A DNA stretch of 64,000 nt from assembly GCA_050013875.1 (NCBI GenBank), contig JBEKEK010000015.1, forward strand, positions 1-64,000, read 5' to 3'. How positions within the stretch are numbered: position 1 is the first letter of the stretch; each line of letters begins with the position of its first letter. The notes below the pieces were generated by a model that was not told the origin of the DNA, did no database searches, and was given only the letters and a program-made list of their open reading frames with translations. Below, one piece after another: positions 50,958-58,869 of the stretch. A program made the translations under genes and the position numbers. This DNA comes from Trebonia sp050013875. Lineage in GTDB: Bacteria > Actinomycetota > Actinomycetes > Streptosporangiales > Streptosporangiaceae.

Positions 50958-51722
50958 TCACCCGGTGACGGGGGCCCTGGCCAGCTCGCGCAGCCGGCCG
51001 AGGGTGTCACCGGGGCGGCCGGCCAGCACCCGGACCTCCGGCAGCAGCTCGCGGATCTCGCGCGCTTCCCGGCCGCCTGTCCGCACGCCGCCGGCGGTGG
51101 CCGCGGACAAGACGATCAGGCTGGTCCCGGTCTCGACGGCGAGGTTGACGACCTCCTCGGTGGGCAGGTCGGCGGCTAGGTGGTGCACCTGCCAGTGGTC
51201 CTCGCGCAGGGCCGCCACCGCCATCAGGGCCGGCAGCCCGTGCCGCTCGCCGGGCGGCGTCGTGACCAGCGCCACGCCCCGCGGACGGCCTTGCGGCTGG
51301 TGCATCCGGGCGGCGACGAGGCGCTCGCAGATCGCGGTCGCGCGGTGCTCCGCGGCGATTGACAGCTCACCGGCGGCCCAGGCCGTCCCCACCCGGCGCA
51401 GCGCCGGGGCGATGACCAGGTCGCACAGCTCGGTAAGGGGCGCTCCCGCGGACAGCCGGGCGAAATCGCGCCGGGCCGACGTCTCATCCCCGGTAACCAG
51501 CGCCTCATACAGCCGGTAGGCCTGCATCGCCCAGTCCTTGACCCTGAGCTCCTGCCGCGGCTCGACGCCGACCGCCCGCCGGGCCGCGAGCTCGGCCACG
51601 TCGCCTTCGTTCACCTCGTAGCCGCGCGGGGTCTTGCGGGCCGGCAGCGTGCCCTGGCGGACCCAGCCGTAAGCGGTCTGGTAGTGCACCCCGAGCCTGT
51701 CGGCAGCGTCACGTAGCTGAAT
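50958..51722 (-). CDS. CarH/LitR-like B12-dependent photoreceptor repressor (apparent ATT start)
   Basis: A 254-residue MerR-like regulator. The helix-turn-helix RDAADRLGVHYQTAYGWVRQG is followed by the four-helix bundle with W-x9-EH (Trp115, Glu125, His126), the motif that holds the upper face of adenosylcobalamin in CarH, and then a B12-binding Rossmann domain with PGERHGLPAL, whose His161 would be the lower axial ligand. The first canonical start codon (GTG 51689) falls inside the recognition helix and would destroy it. ATT 51722, with GGAG nine bases before it, restores the full helix-turn-helix, so a rare AUU start is proposed. In the dark the tetramer represses; light breaks the Co-C bond and frees DNA. 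Confidence 0.85.
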   Translation of the reverse strand: MQLRDAADRLGVHYQTAYGWVRQGTLPARKTPRGYEVNEGDVAELAARRAVGVEPRQELRVKDWAMQAYRLYEALVTGDETSARRDFARLSAGAPLTELCDLVIAPALRRVGTAWAAGELSIAAEHRATAICERLVAARMHQPQGRPRGVALVTTPPGERHGLPALMAVAALREDHWQVHHLAADLPTEEVVNLAVETGTSLIVLSAATAGGVRTGGREAREIRELLPEVRVLAGRPGDTLGRLRELARAPVTG

Positions 51723-51744
51723 GGCGGGTACTCCTACCTTTGTG

Positions 51745-51787
51745 TTTTAGTGAATTTTAGTCATGATTACTTTTAGTGTGGCTTAGT
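51745..51787. promoter_or_regulatory. Repeated TTTTAGT boxes between carH-like and lipid genes
   Basis: Three exact TTTTAGT heptamers (51745, 51755, 51771) and a shortened TTAGT (51783) lie in the same orientation in the AT-rich 103-base divergent region. CarH tetramers bind direct-repeat arrays overlapping the promoter, so this is the likely operator for both directions. Confidence 0.6.
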
Positions 51788-51825
51788 ATTGATTATAGGT
51801 CGCGGACCGGAGGAGGCGGCACAAT

Positions 51826-53271
51826 ATGGGACTGACGTACTCATCTGTGGTGTACGCGGAGCCGGACGAGGTGTTCGCCTGGCACACCCTGCCGGGGGCC
51901 ATCACGCGCCTGATGCCGCCATGGCAGCCGGTGCGCGTGGTGCAGGAAGCACCTTCGGTCCGCGACGGCCAGGCGGTGCTCGCACTGCCCGGCGGGCTGC
52001 GTTGGGTGGCCGGCCATGATCCGGCCAGCTACGACCCGCCCCGCCAGTTCGCTGACGTCCTGCAGCGGCCGCTCGGGGCCGCGCTGTCCTGGCGGCACAC
52101 CCATCTGTTCGAGCCCGTACCAGGGGGCACCAGGGTGGTCGACGTCGTCTCCACGCCGGTCCCGGCCTGGGCACTTCGGCCGATGTTCGGGTACCGGCAC
52201 CGGCAGCTCGCGGCGGACCTGGCCGCGCACGCGCGGGCCAGGCAGGTATGCCCAGAGCCGCTGACGATCGCCCTCACCGGGTCAGGCGGCACGGTCGGCT
52301 CGGCGCTGGCCGCGCTGCTCACCACCGGCGGCCACCGGGTGATCCGGCTGGTCCGGCACGTGCCGCGCAACGAAGGCGAACGCCAGTGGCGGCCCGACGG
52401 CCCGGACCGGGAACTGCTGGCCGGCGTCGACGCGGTGATCCACCTGGCGGGCGCCTCGATCGGCGGCCGCTTCACCCCGGAACGCAAGCGGGAGATCCTG
52501 TCAAGCCGGATCGGCCCGACCCGCGCGCTGGCCACCCTGGCGGCCAGGAACGCCGGCCAGCTGCGCGCCTTCGTCACCGCGTCCGCGGTGGGCTTCTACG
52601 GTGCCGACCGCGGCGACGAGATCCTGACCGAGGACAGCGGCCGCGGCGACGGGTTCCTGGCCGACGTGTCGGCCGCCTGGGAGGACGCGGCCGCCCCGGC
52701 CCCGGCCGCGGGGATCAGGTCGGTTCAGGTCCGCACCGGCATCGTGCAGACGCCGCGCGGCGGCGTACTGCGCCTGTTCTACCCGGTCTTCGAGGCCGGC
52801 CTGGGCGGGCCGATCGGGGACGGCAGGGGGTGGATGCCCTGGATCGAGATCGACGACCTGCTCGACATCTACCTGCGGGCCGTTACCGACCCCGCCCTGA
52901 CCGGGCCGGTCAACGCGGTCGCACCGGAGCCGGCCAGGAACTCCGAGTACACCAAGACCCTCGGCCGGGTGCTTGGCCGGCCCACGCTGATCCCGGTGCC
53001 ACCGATGGCGCCGCGGCTGCTGCTTGGCGACGAGGGAGCCAGGGAGCTGGCGGAGGCGAGCCAGCGGGCCCGGCCGGGGGTGCTCGCCGCGCTTGGCCAC
53101 CCGTTCAGGTACCCGGACCTGGACGGCGGGCTGCGCCACGTCCTCGGCCGCACCCAGACCACCGCAAGCCCGGAGATACCACGCCAGCGGGGCGCCGAGG
53201 CGGGCCGGCAACCATCGCCGATCCCCGGCACCACCAATCCGGATAGCCCCACAGACCGAAGGCAGAGGTAA
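51826..53271 (+). CDS. SRPBCC domain fused to TIGR01777 epimerase
   Basis: A 481-residue two-domain protein. Residues 1-140 are an SRPBCC/START-like ligand-binding domain (YAEPDEVFAWHTLPGAITRLMPPW; HTHLFEPVPGGTRVVDVVSTPV). Residues ~145-440 are an SDR-extended epimerase of the TIGR01777 type: LTGSGGTVGSALAALL, VIHLAGASIGGR, ASAVGFYGADRGDEILTEDS and GGGR-like C-terminal marks (GDGRGWMPWIEIDD). The fusion is known in other actinobacteria and proteobacteria and often lies in LitR/CarH or ChrR-type regulons. Substrate unknown; a lipid intermediate is plausible. First gene of the light-cluster transcript. Confidence 0.88.
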   Translation: MGLTYSSVVYAEPDEVFAWHTLPGAITRLMPPWQPVRVVQEAPSVRDGQAVLALPGGLRWVAGHDPASYDPPRQFADVLQRPLGAALSWRHTHLFEPVPGGTRVVDVVSTPVPAWALRPMFGYRHRQLAADLAAHARARQVCPEPLTIALTGSGGTVGSALAALLTTGGHRVIRLVRHVPRNEGERQWRPDGPDRELLAGVDAVIHLAGASIGGRFTPERKREILSSRIGPTRALATLAARNAGQLRAFVTASAVGFYGADRGDEILTEDSGRGDGFLADVSAAWEDAAAPAPAAGIRSVQVRTGIVQTPRGGVLRLFYPVFEAGLGGPIGDGRGWMPWIEIDDLLDIYLRAVTDPALTGPVNAVAPEPARNSEYTKTLGRVLGRPTLIPVPPMAPRLLLGDEGARELAEASQRARPGVLAALGHPFRYPDLDGGLRHVLGRTQTTASPEIPRQRGAEAGRQPSPIPGTTNPDSPTDRRQR

Positions 53272-53299
53272 GGCGTATCGCTGAATCAGGAGGACGCAG

Positions 53300-54613
53300 G
53301 TGACCGTGACCGGACGCAGGATCGCCGTTATCGGGGGCGGCATCAGCGGGCTCACGGCGGCCCACATCTTGTCGCGGACTGACGAGGTGACCCTCTTCGA
53401 GGCCGCCGCGCGGCTCGGCGGCCACGCCGACACGCACCTGGCCGACGCGCCGGGCGGGGGGCAGGTGCCCGTCGACACCGGCTTCATCGTCTACAACGAG
53501 CAGACGTACCCGCTGCTCACCCGGCTTTTCGGCGAGCTCGGGGTGGCGACCCAGGCGTCGGAGATGAGCATGTCGGTCAGCTGCACCGGCTGCGGCGTGC
53601 GCTACGCGGGCAAGCGCGGCCTGGCCGGCCTGGGCCTGGGCCTGCCCGGCGGCGGCCGCCGCTACCTGCAGATGCTGGCGGAGGTACCGAAGTTCCACCG
53701 GGCCGCCCGGCGGCTGCTTGCGTCGGTGCCGTCCCGCCCGGCGCTGACCGTCGCCGATCCGAAGGGGGCGGAGCCTAACGCCGGTCCCACGCTCGGCGAT
53801 TTCCTGCGCGAGGGCGGCTTCTCCAATTACTTCATCACCCACTTCGCGGTGCCGCTGGTCGCGGCGGTGTGGTCCTGCCCGCAGGGCACGGCGCTCGGCT
53901 ACCCGGCCAAGTACCTGTTCGCGTTCCTCGCCAATCACGGCATGCTGTCGGTCACCGGGTCGCCGCAGTGGCGCACGGTCACCGGCGGGTCCAGGCGCTA
54001 CGTCGAGCGGATCGCGGCCGGCCTGACGCAGGTGAAGCTCTCCTCCCCGGTGCGGTCGGTCCGCCGCTACCCCGACGGGGTTGAGGTGCGGGACGCCTCC
54101 GGCGACCTGCTCGCGTTCGACGCGGTGGTCATCGCCACCCACCCCGACCAGGCGCTGCGGCTGCTCGACCCGCCCATCGGGGCGGAACGCCCGGTGCTCG
54201 GCGCGTTCCGCTACACACCCAACCAGGCGGTGCTGCACACCGACACCCGGGTGCTGCCCCCGTACGCGGCGGTCCGCGCGTCCTGGAACTACACCCTCAG
54301 CTGCGCCGGCGGTCAGACCTCGGCGCCCGCCCGGGTCAGCTACTACATGAACCGGCTGCAGGGGCTGCCGCCTGACCAGGACTACATCGTCACGCTCGGC
54401 GGCCGGCAGGACGTGGACCCGGAGCGGATCATCGCCGTGATGGACTACGCCCATCCGGCCTACACCCGCGAGTCGGTCGCCGCGCAGTCCCGGCTGCCGG
54501 GGCTGAATACCCCGGTGACGGCGTTCGCCGGCGCTTACCACGGCTGGGGATTCCACGAGGATGGCTGCAAGGCGGGTGTGGCCGCGGCGCTGGCACTGGG
54601 CGGCGTCTGGTGA
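53300..54613 (+). CDS. FAD-dependent amine-oxidase-like oxidoreductase (UfaO-like)
   Basis: A 437-residue flavoprotein with N-terminal FAD motif RRIAVIGGGISGLTAAHILS and an ending AFAGAYHGWGFHEDGCKAG, as in NAD(P)/FAD-dependent oxidases encoded beside DUF1365 and cyclopropane synthases. Related proteins (UfaO/UfaD group) take part in desaturation/oxygenation leading to furan fatty acids in Rhodobacter. GTG start after AGGAGG-like GGAGGACGCAG. It overlaps the DUF1365 gene by four bases. Confidence 0.88.
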   Translation: MTVTGRRIAVIGGGISGLTAAHILSRTDEVTLFEAAARLGGHADTHLADAPGGGQVPVDTGFIVYNEQTYPLLTRLFGELGVATQASEMSMSVSCTGCGVRYAGKRGLAGLGLGLPGGGRRYLQMLAEVPKFHRAARRLLASVPSRPALTVADPKGAEPNAGPTLGDFLREGGFSNYFITHFAVPLVAAVWSCPQGTALGYPAKYLFAFLANHGMLSVTGSPQWRTVTGGSRRYVERIAAGLTQVKLSSPVRSVRRYPDGVEVRDASGDLLAFDAVVIATHPDQALRLLDPPIGAERPVLGAFRYTPNQAVLHTDTRVLPPYAAVRASWNYTLSCAGGQTSAPARVSYYMNRLQGLPPDQDYIVTLGGRQDVDPERIIAVMDYAHPAYTRESVAAQSRLPGLNTPVTAFAGAYHGWGFHEDGCKAGVAAALALGGVW

Positions 54614-55386
54614 CCAGTACAGAGCTTGCTCTCCCCGCTCGCTGGGGCCGGCCGCTGGCCGAGGGGGCGGCGCTCTACGAGTGCCGGATCGCGCACGTCA
54701 GGCAGTCGCCGCTGCGCCACGCGTTCAACTACCGCAGCTACCAGTGGCTGGTCGACCTGGACAGGCTGCCCCGGCCCGGCGGGTGGGCGTCGCTGCTGTC
54801 CGGCTTCCGTGCCCGCGATCACCTCGGCGATCCGGAGCGGAGCATCAGGGCCAACGTCGACGAGTTCCTGCGCGCCCGCGGCGTGGATTTGGGTGGCGGC
54901 CGGGTGCTGATGCTCGCCCAGGCCCGGGTGCTCGGGTACGTGTTCAACCCGCTGACCCTGTACTGGTGCCACCGCGCCGACGGCACGCTCGCCTGCGTGA
55001 TCGCGGAGGTGCACAACACCTACCATCAGCGCCACGCCTACCTGGTGCACACCGACAGCCAGGGCCGCGGGCGGGCGGACAAGGAGCTCTACGTCTCGCC
55101 GTACCACCCGGTCGACGGCTGGTACCAGATGAGCCTGCCGCGCCCGGCGGAGCGGCTGGCGGTCACCATCACCCTGAACCGCCCGAACGGGCACCGGTTC
55201 GTCGCCAGCGTCCGTGGCACCGCCGTGCCCGCGACCAAGCTAGCCCTGCTGCGGGCCGCCGTGCGGCATCCGTGCTCCACCGTCATGGTGTCCGCGCGGA
55301 TCCGCTGGCAGGGGATCAAGTTGTACGCGCGGGGGCTGCGGCCGGTGCCGCGACCGCACCGCCGACCGCAAGAGGGGGTCCAGTGA
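54610..55386 (+). CDS. DUF1365-family protein
   Basis: A 258-residue protein of the DUF1365 family. It shows LYECRIAHVRQSPLRHAFNYRSY, VLMLAQARVLGYVFNPLTLYWCHRADG, EVHNTYHQRHAYLV and KELYVSPYHPVDGWYQM. The family is nearly always encoded between the FAD oxidoreductase and a cyclopropane-fatty-acid-synthase homologue, as here, and is thought to act in the same fatty-acid modification. GTGA overlaps on both sides show tight coupling. Reaction unknown. Confidence 0.93.
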   Translation: MTSTELALPARWGRPLAEGAALYECRIAHVRQSPLRHAFNYRSYQWLVDLDRLPRPGGWASLLSGFRARDHLGDPERSIRANVDEFLRARGVDLGGGRVLMLAQARVLGYVFNPLTLYWCHRADGTLACVIAEVHNTYHQRHAYLVHTDSQGRGRADKELYVSPYHPVDGWYQMSLPRPAERLAVTITLNRPNGHRFVASVRGTAVPATKLALLRAAVRHPCSTVMVSARIRWQGIKLYARGLRPVPRPHRRPQEGVQ

Positions 55387-56666
55387 TAAGCACCCAGCAC
55401 GACACGATAAATACCCAGCACGACACCGGATTGATTATCGACCCGATCCGGTGGCCCGACATCGCCGTGGCGCAGGGCTCGGCGCCGCGCGCGGAGATCG
55501 CCCGTCTGCTGTTCGGCGCGGCCGCCGCCCGGCTTCCCATCCTGGTCCGGCTGCCCGACGGCCGCCAGCTCGGCGCGGGGGCGCCGGACGCGCCGCTGAT
55601 GACGGTCCGCGATCCCGCTGCCTTCTTTACCCGCGTGGGGGCGGGCGGCCTGATCGGGTTCGGCGAATCCTACATGGCGGGCGACTGGGACTGCGAGGAC
55701 CTGACCGGCCTGCTGACCGTCTTCGCCCGCAACGTCAGCGACCTCGTGCCGACGCCGTTCCAGCGGCTGCGCAGCCTGGCGGTGCGCCGGCAGCCAACCA
55801 CCGACGACCAGAACAAGGCAGGCGCCCGGCGCAACATCGGCCGCCACTACGACCTCTCCAACGACTTCTTCGCCCTCTTCCTCGACGAGAGCATGACGTA
55901 CTCCTCGGCCCTGTTCGAGCCCGGCGCCGACGGAACGCCGGCCGCGGCCGACCGGCTGCTCGGGCAAGCGCAGCAGCGCAAGATCGACCGGCTGCTCGAC
56001 GAGGCGCGGGTGCGCCCCGGCTGCCAGCTGCTCGAGATCGGCACCGGCTGGGGTGAGCTGGCGATCCAGGCCGCCAAGCGCGGAGCCCTGGTCCGAACCG
56101 TCACGATCTCCGCGGCCCAGCATGAGCTCGCCGCCCGCCGGGTGGCCGAGGCCGGGCTGGCCGATCGGGTCAGCGTGGAGCTGCGCGATTACCGGGACGT
56201 GGACGGCCAGTACGACGCCATCTGCTCGGTCGAGATGATCGAGGCGGTCGGCGACCGCTACTGGGACACCTACTTCGCCCGGCTCGACCAGCTGCTGGCG
56301 CCGGGCGGCCGCGTCGCGCTGCAGACGATCACGATGCCGCACGACCGGATGATGGCGACCAGGCGCACCTACACCTGGATTCACAAGTACATCTTCCCCG
56401 GCGGCCTGATCCCCTCGGTCACCGCGATCGAGGCCAGCCTGAGCCGTACCCGGCTGCGGGTCAGCGGGCGGCACGACTTCGGCCCGCACTACGCGGAGAC
56501 CCTGCGGATCTGGCGGGACCGGTTCGGCGCCCGTGGTGACGTGGTGGCCGCGCTTGGCTTCGACGAGGTCTTCCGCCGGATGTGGCTGTTCTACCTGTGC
56601 TACGCCGAGGCTGGCTTCCGCGCCGGGTACCTGAATGTCAGCCAGCTCACCCTGGACCGGGCATGA
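55383..56666 (+). CDS. Cyclopropane-fatty-acyl-phospholipid synthase-type methyltransferase
   Basis: A 427-residue SAM-dependent enzyme of the Mycolic_acid/CFA synthase class that methylates double bonds of membrane phospholipid acyl chains. It has GESYMAGDWDCEDLTGLL (about 97), RRNIGRHYDLSNDFFALFLDESMTYSSALF with the conserved acyl-binding residues, LLEIGTGWGELAIQAA (SAM motif I, about 220), SVEMIEAVGDRYWDTYF with the catalytic Glu, and CYAEAGFRAGYLN at the C-terminus. GTG start. A near-repeat STQHDT/NTQHDT opens the protein. Confidence 0.92.
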   Translation: MISTQHDTINTQHDTGLIIDPIRWPDIAVAQGSAPRAEIARLLFGAAAARLPILVRLPDGRQLGAGAPDAPLMTVRDPAAFFTRVGAGGLIGFGESYMAGDWDCEDLTGLLTVFARNVSDLVPTPFQRLRSLAVRRQPTTDDQNKAGARRNIGRHYDLSNDFFALFLDESMTYSSALFEPGADGTPAAADRLLGQAQQRKIDRLLDEARVRPGCQLLEIGTGWGELAIQAAKRGALVRTVTISAAQHELAARRVAEAGLADRVSVELRDYRDVDGQYDAICSVEMIEAVGDRYWDTYFARLDQLLAPGGRVALQTITMPHDRMMATRRTYTWIHKYIFPGGLIPSVTAIEASLSRTRLRVSGRHDFGPHYAETLRIWRDRFGARGDVVAALGFDEVFRRMWLFYLCYAEAGFRAGYLNVSQLTLDRA

Positions 56667-58012
56667 CCGCGGCGGCCGGGGCGACTCCGGCCGGGGTCAC
56701 TCCGGCTCCGGTCACTCCGGCTCGGGCGAAGGCGAACGAGCCCGAGAGGCCACCGCGCCGGGCCGACGCGGCGACGACGATCGCCTGGGCAGCCGCCCGG
56801 GCCGGCGTCGACCTGCCGGTGCGGGTGCGCGCCTGGGACAAGAGCGAGGCCGGCCCGGCCGGCCCGGTGACCGTCGTGCTGCGCTCACCGCTGGCGCTGC
56901 GCCGCGCGCTGTGGCGGCCCGGTGAGCTTGGGCTGGCGCGCGCCTACGTCAGCGGCGATCTCGACGTCGAGGGTGACCTCACCGAGGGGTTGCGGCTGGC
57001 CTGGGGCGCGATCCGCGCCGCTCAGTCCGGCCGCCAGGCCCCGGGCGGCCGGGCCGGCTGGGGACCGGGCCGGTGGGCGGACGCCGTGTCGGCGTCGGCG
57101 CTGGCAGCGAGCCGCCTCGGGATAATCGGCCCGCCGCCGTCGCCACCGGAGTCCGAGATCAGGCACTCCGGCCGACCGCACAGCCGGGCCAGGGACCGGG
57201 CCGTGATCGCCGGTCATTACGACCTGCCGGTCTCGTTCTACCGGCTGATCCTCGACTCCTCAATGGCCTACTCCTCCGGCTACTGGAAGAGCGACGCCCC
57301 CGGCTACGGCCTGGCCGACGCCCAGCGGGACAAACTCGAGCTGATCTCGGGCAAGCTCGGGCTCGGCCGGGACACCGCACTGCTTGACCTGGGCTGCGGC
57401 TGGGGGTCGCTCACGGTGCACGCCGCGGCGCGGCGCCAAGCCCGCGTCACCGCGGTCACGCTCTCCGCGGAGCAGGGCGGCTACACCCGCGAGCGGCTGC
57501 GCGGGCTCGGCCTGGCCGGCCAGGCCGAGGTACTGATCCAGGACTACCGGGATACCTCGGGCGGCCCGTACGACGCGATCGCGTCGGTCGAGATGGGCGA
57601 GCACGTGGGGGCAGGCAACTACCCCGCCTTCTGCAGCGCGCTGCACGGCCTGCTGCGCCCCGGGGGCCGGCTGCTCATCCAGCAGATGTCACGCGGCGGG
57701 AACCACCCAGGCGGCGGCCCCTTCATCGAGTCCTACGTCGCCGCCGACATGCACATGCGGCCGGTCGGTGAGACGGTCGGGCTGCTCGAGGACGCGGGCC
57801 TTGAGGTGCTCGGGGTCGAGGCGATGCGGCCGCATTACGTGCGCACGATCAGGGCCTGGCTGGACAACCTGGAGCGGAAGCTGCCCGAGGTCGAGGCCAT
57901 CATCGGGCCGGAGCGCGCCCGGCTGTGGAGGCTGTACCTGGCGGGCGGCGCGCTGGCGTTCGAAGAGGGCCGGATGGGCGTCGACCAGATCCTCGCGGCC
58001 AGGCGCGCATGA
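56663..58012 (+). CDS. Second CFA-type SAM methyltransferase (UfaM-like)
   Basis: A 449-residue paralogue of the preceding enzyme. A low-complexity Ala/Pro/Thr leader (about 30 residues; VTPAPVTPAR) precedes an N-terminal CFA domain (RALWRPGELGLARAYVSGDLDVEGDLTEGL). The catalytic domain has HYDLPVSFYRLILDSSMAYSSGYW, LLDLGCGWGSLTVHAA and SVEMGEHVGAGNYPAF, with shorter C-terminus LAGGALAFEEGRMGVDQIL instead of the CYAEAGF-type end. Tandem CFA-like enzymes in such clusters methylate an existing acyl chain at another position, as UfaM does for furan fatty acids. ATGA overlap with the upstream gene. Confidence 0.88.
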   Translation: MTAAAGATPAGVTPAPVTPARAKANEPERPPRRADAATTIAWAAARAGVDLPVRVRAWDKSEAGPAGPVTVVLRSPLALRRALWRPGELGLARAYVSGDLDVEGDLTEGLRLAWGAIRAAQSGRQAPGGRAGWGPGRWADAVSASALAASRLGIIGPPPSPPESEIRHSGRPHSRARDRAVIAGHYDLPVSFYRLILDSSMAYSSGYWKSDAPGYGLADAQRDKLELISGKLGLGRDTALLDLGCGWGSLTVHAAARRQARVTAVTLSAEQGGYTRERLRGLGLAGQAEVLIQDYRDTSGGPYDAIASVEMGEHVGAGNYPAFCSALHGLLRPGGRLLIQQMSRGGNHPGGGPFIESYVAADMHMRPVGETVGLLEDAGLEVLGVEAMRPHYVRTIRAWLDNLERKLPEVEAIIGPERARLWRLYLAGGALAFEEGRMGVDQILAARRA

Positions 58013-58022
58013 CGGAGGCCCT

Positions 58023-58814
58023 GTGTTCTGGCTAACGGTACTGGTCACCGCCTGCGCGGTCCTCGCGGTGGTGGCCGTCGCCTTCGTCATCGGCGCCAGC
58101 ACCGGCAAGCACAGCATCATGGACGTGGCCTGGGGCGCCAGCATCGCGGTGGCGGGCCTGGTGAGCTTCCTGGTGTCGATGGGGCACGGCGTTCCCGGCC
58201 GCCGCTGGCCGCTGGCGGCCGCGGCCGTGCTCTGGGGTGCCCGGCTGGCGCTGCACATAGCGGTCCGCGCACGCGGCAAGGGCGAGGACCCACGCTACGG
58301 TGAGCTGCTCAAAAAAGCGCCGGGCAACCGGAACTTGTACGCGCTGCGCATGGTCTACCTGCCCCAGCTGCTGATCTTGTGGGTGGCTTGCCTGCCGCTG
58401 ACGGCCGGCATGACCGCGGCCGCGCCGGCCGGCCCGCTCACGGTCATCGGCGGCGTCGTCTGGCTGGCCGGGTTCGTCTTCGAGGTCGTTGGCGACTGGC
58501 AACTCGCGCAGTTCCGCGGTGACCCGGCTAACAAGGGACAGCTGATGGACCGCGGGCTGTGGCGCTACACCAGGCACCCGAACTACTTCGGCGACGCGTG
58601 CATGTGGTGGGGGCTGTTCGCCATCAGCTACGGATCGCCGATCCAGCTGGTGACGGTGGTGTCGCCACTGATGATGACGTGGATCCTGACCAGGGGCACC
58701 GGCCAGCGGATGACCGATCGCCGGATGGCGGGGAGCCGCCCCGGCTACGCTGCGTACGCCGCCCGGACCAGCGGGTTCATCCCCCTTCCGCCGCGACGCG
58801 TCCCGCCGCGGTAG
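58023..58814 (+). CDS. DUF1295 membrane protein (steroid 5-alpha-reductase/ICMT-like)
   Basis: A 263-residue polytopic membrane protein with about six helices. The conserved cytosolic motif LWRYTRHPNYFGDACMWWGLF near residue 180 and the FIPLPPR end are typical. The family is related to isoprenylcysteine methyltransferases and steroid reductases, so a lipid-directed methyl transfer or reduction at the membrane is likely. GTG start after CGGAGG, 10 bases from the previous stop. Confidence 0.9.
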   Translation: MFWLTVLVTACAVLAVVAVAFVIGASTGKHSIMDVAWGASIAVAGLVSFLVSMGHGVPGRRWPLAAAAVLWGARLALHIAVRARGKGEDPRYGELLKKAPGNRNLYALRMVYLPQLLILWVACLPLTAGMTAAAPAGPLTVIGGVVWLAGFVFEVVGDWQLAQFRGDPANKGQLMDRGLWRYTRHPNYFGDACMWWGLFAISYGSPIQLVTVVSPLMMTWILTRGTGQRMTDRRMAGSRPGYAAYAARTSGFIPLPPRRVPPR

Positions 58815-58869
58815 CCCGGCGGACGGCCGCCCCTGCGAACCGAGGTCAGAGGAGATCGAGGGAGACCCG

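Noticed and set aside
54561..55382. Open frame that would extend the cyclopropane synthase upstream by ~270 residues
   Set aside because: The extension overlaps the FAD and DUF1365 genes and is Arg-rich noise; the GTG at the DUF1365 stop gives a normal family length.
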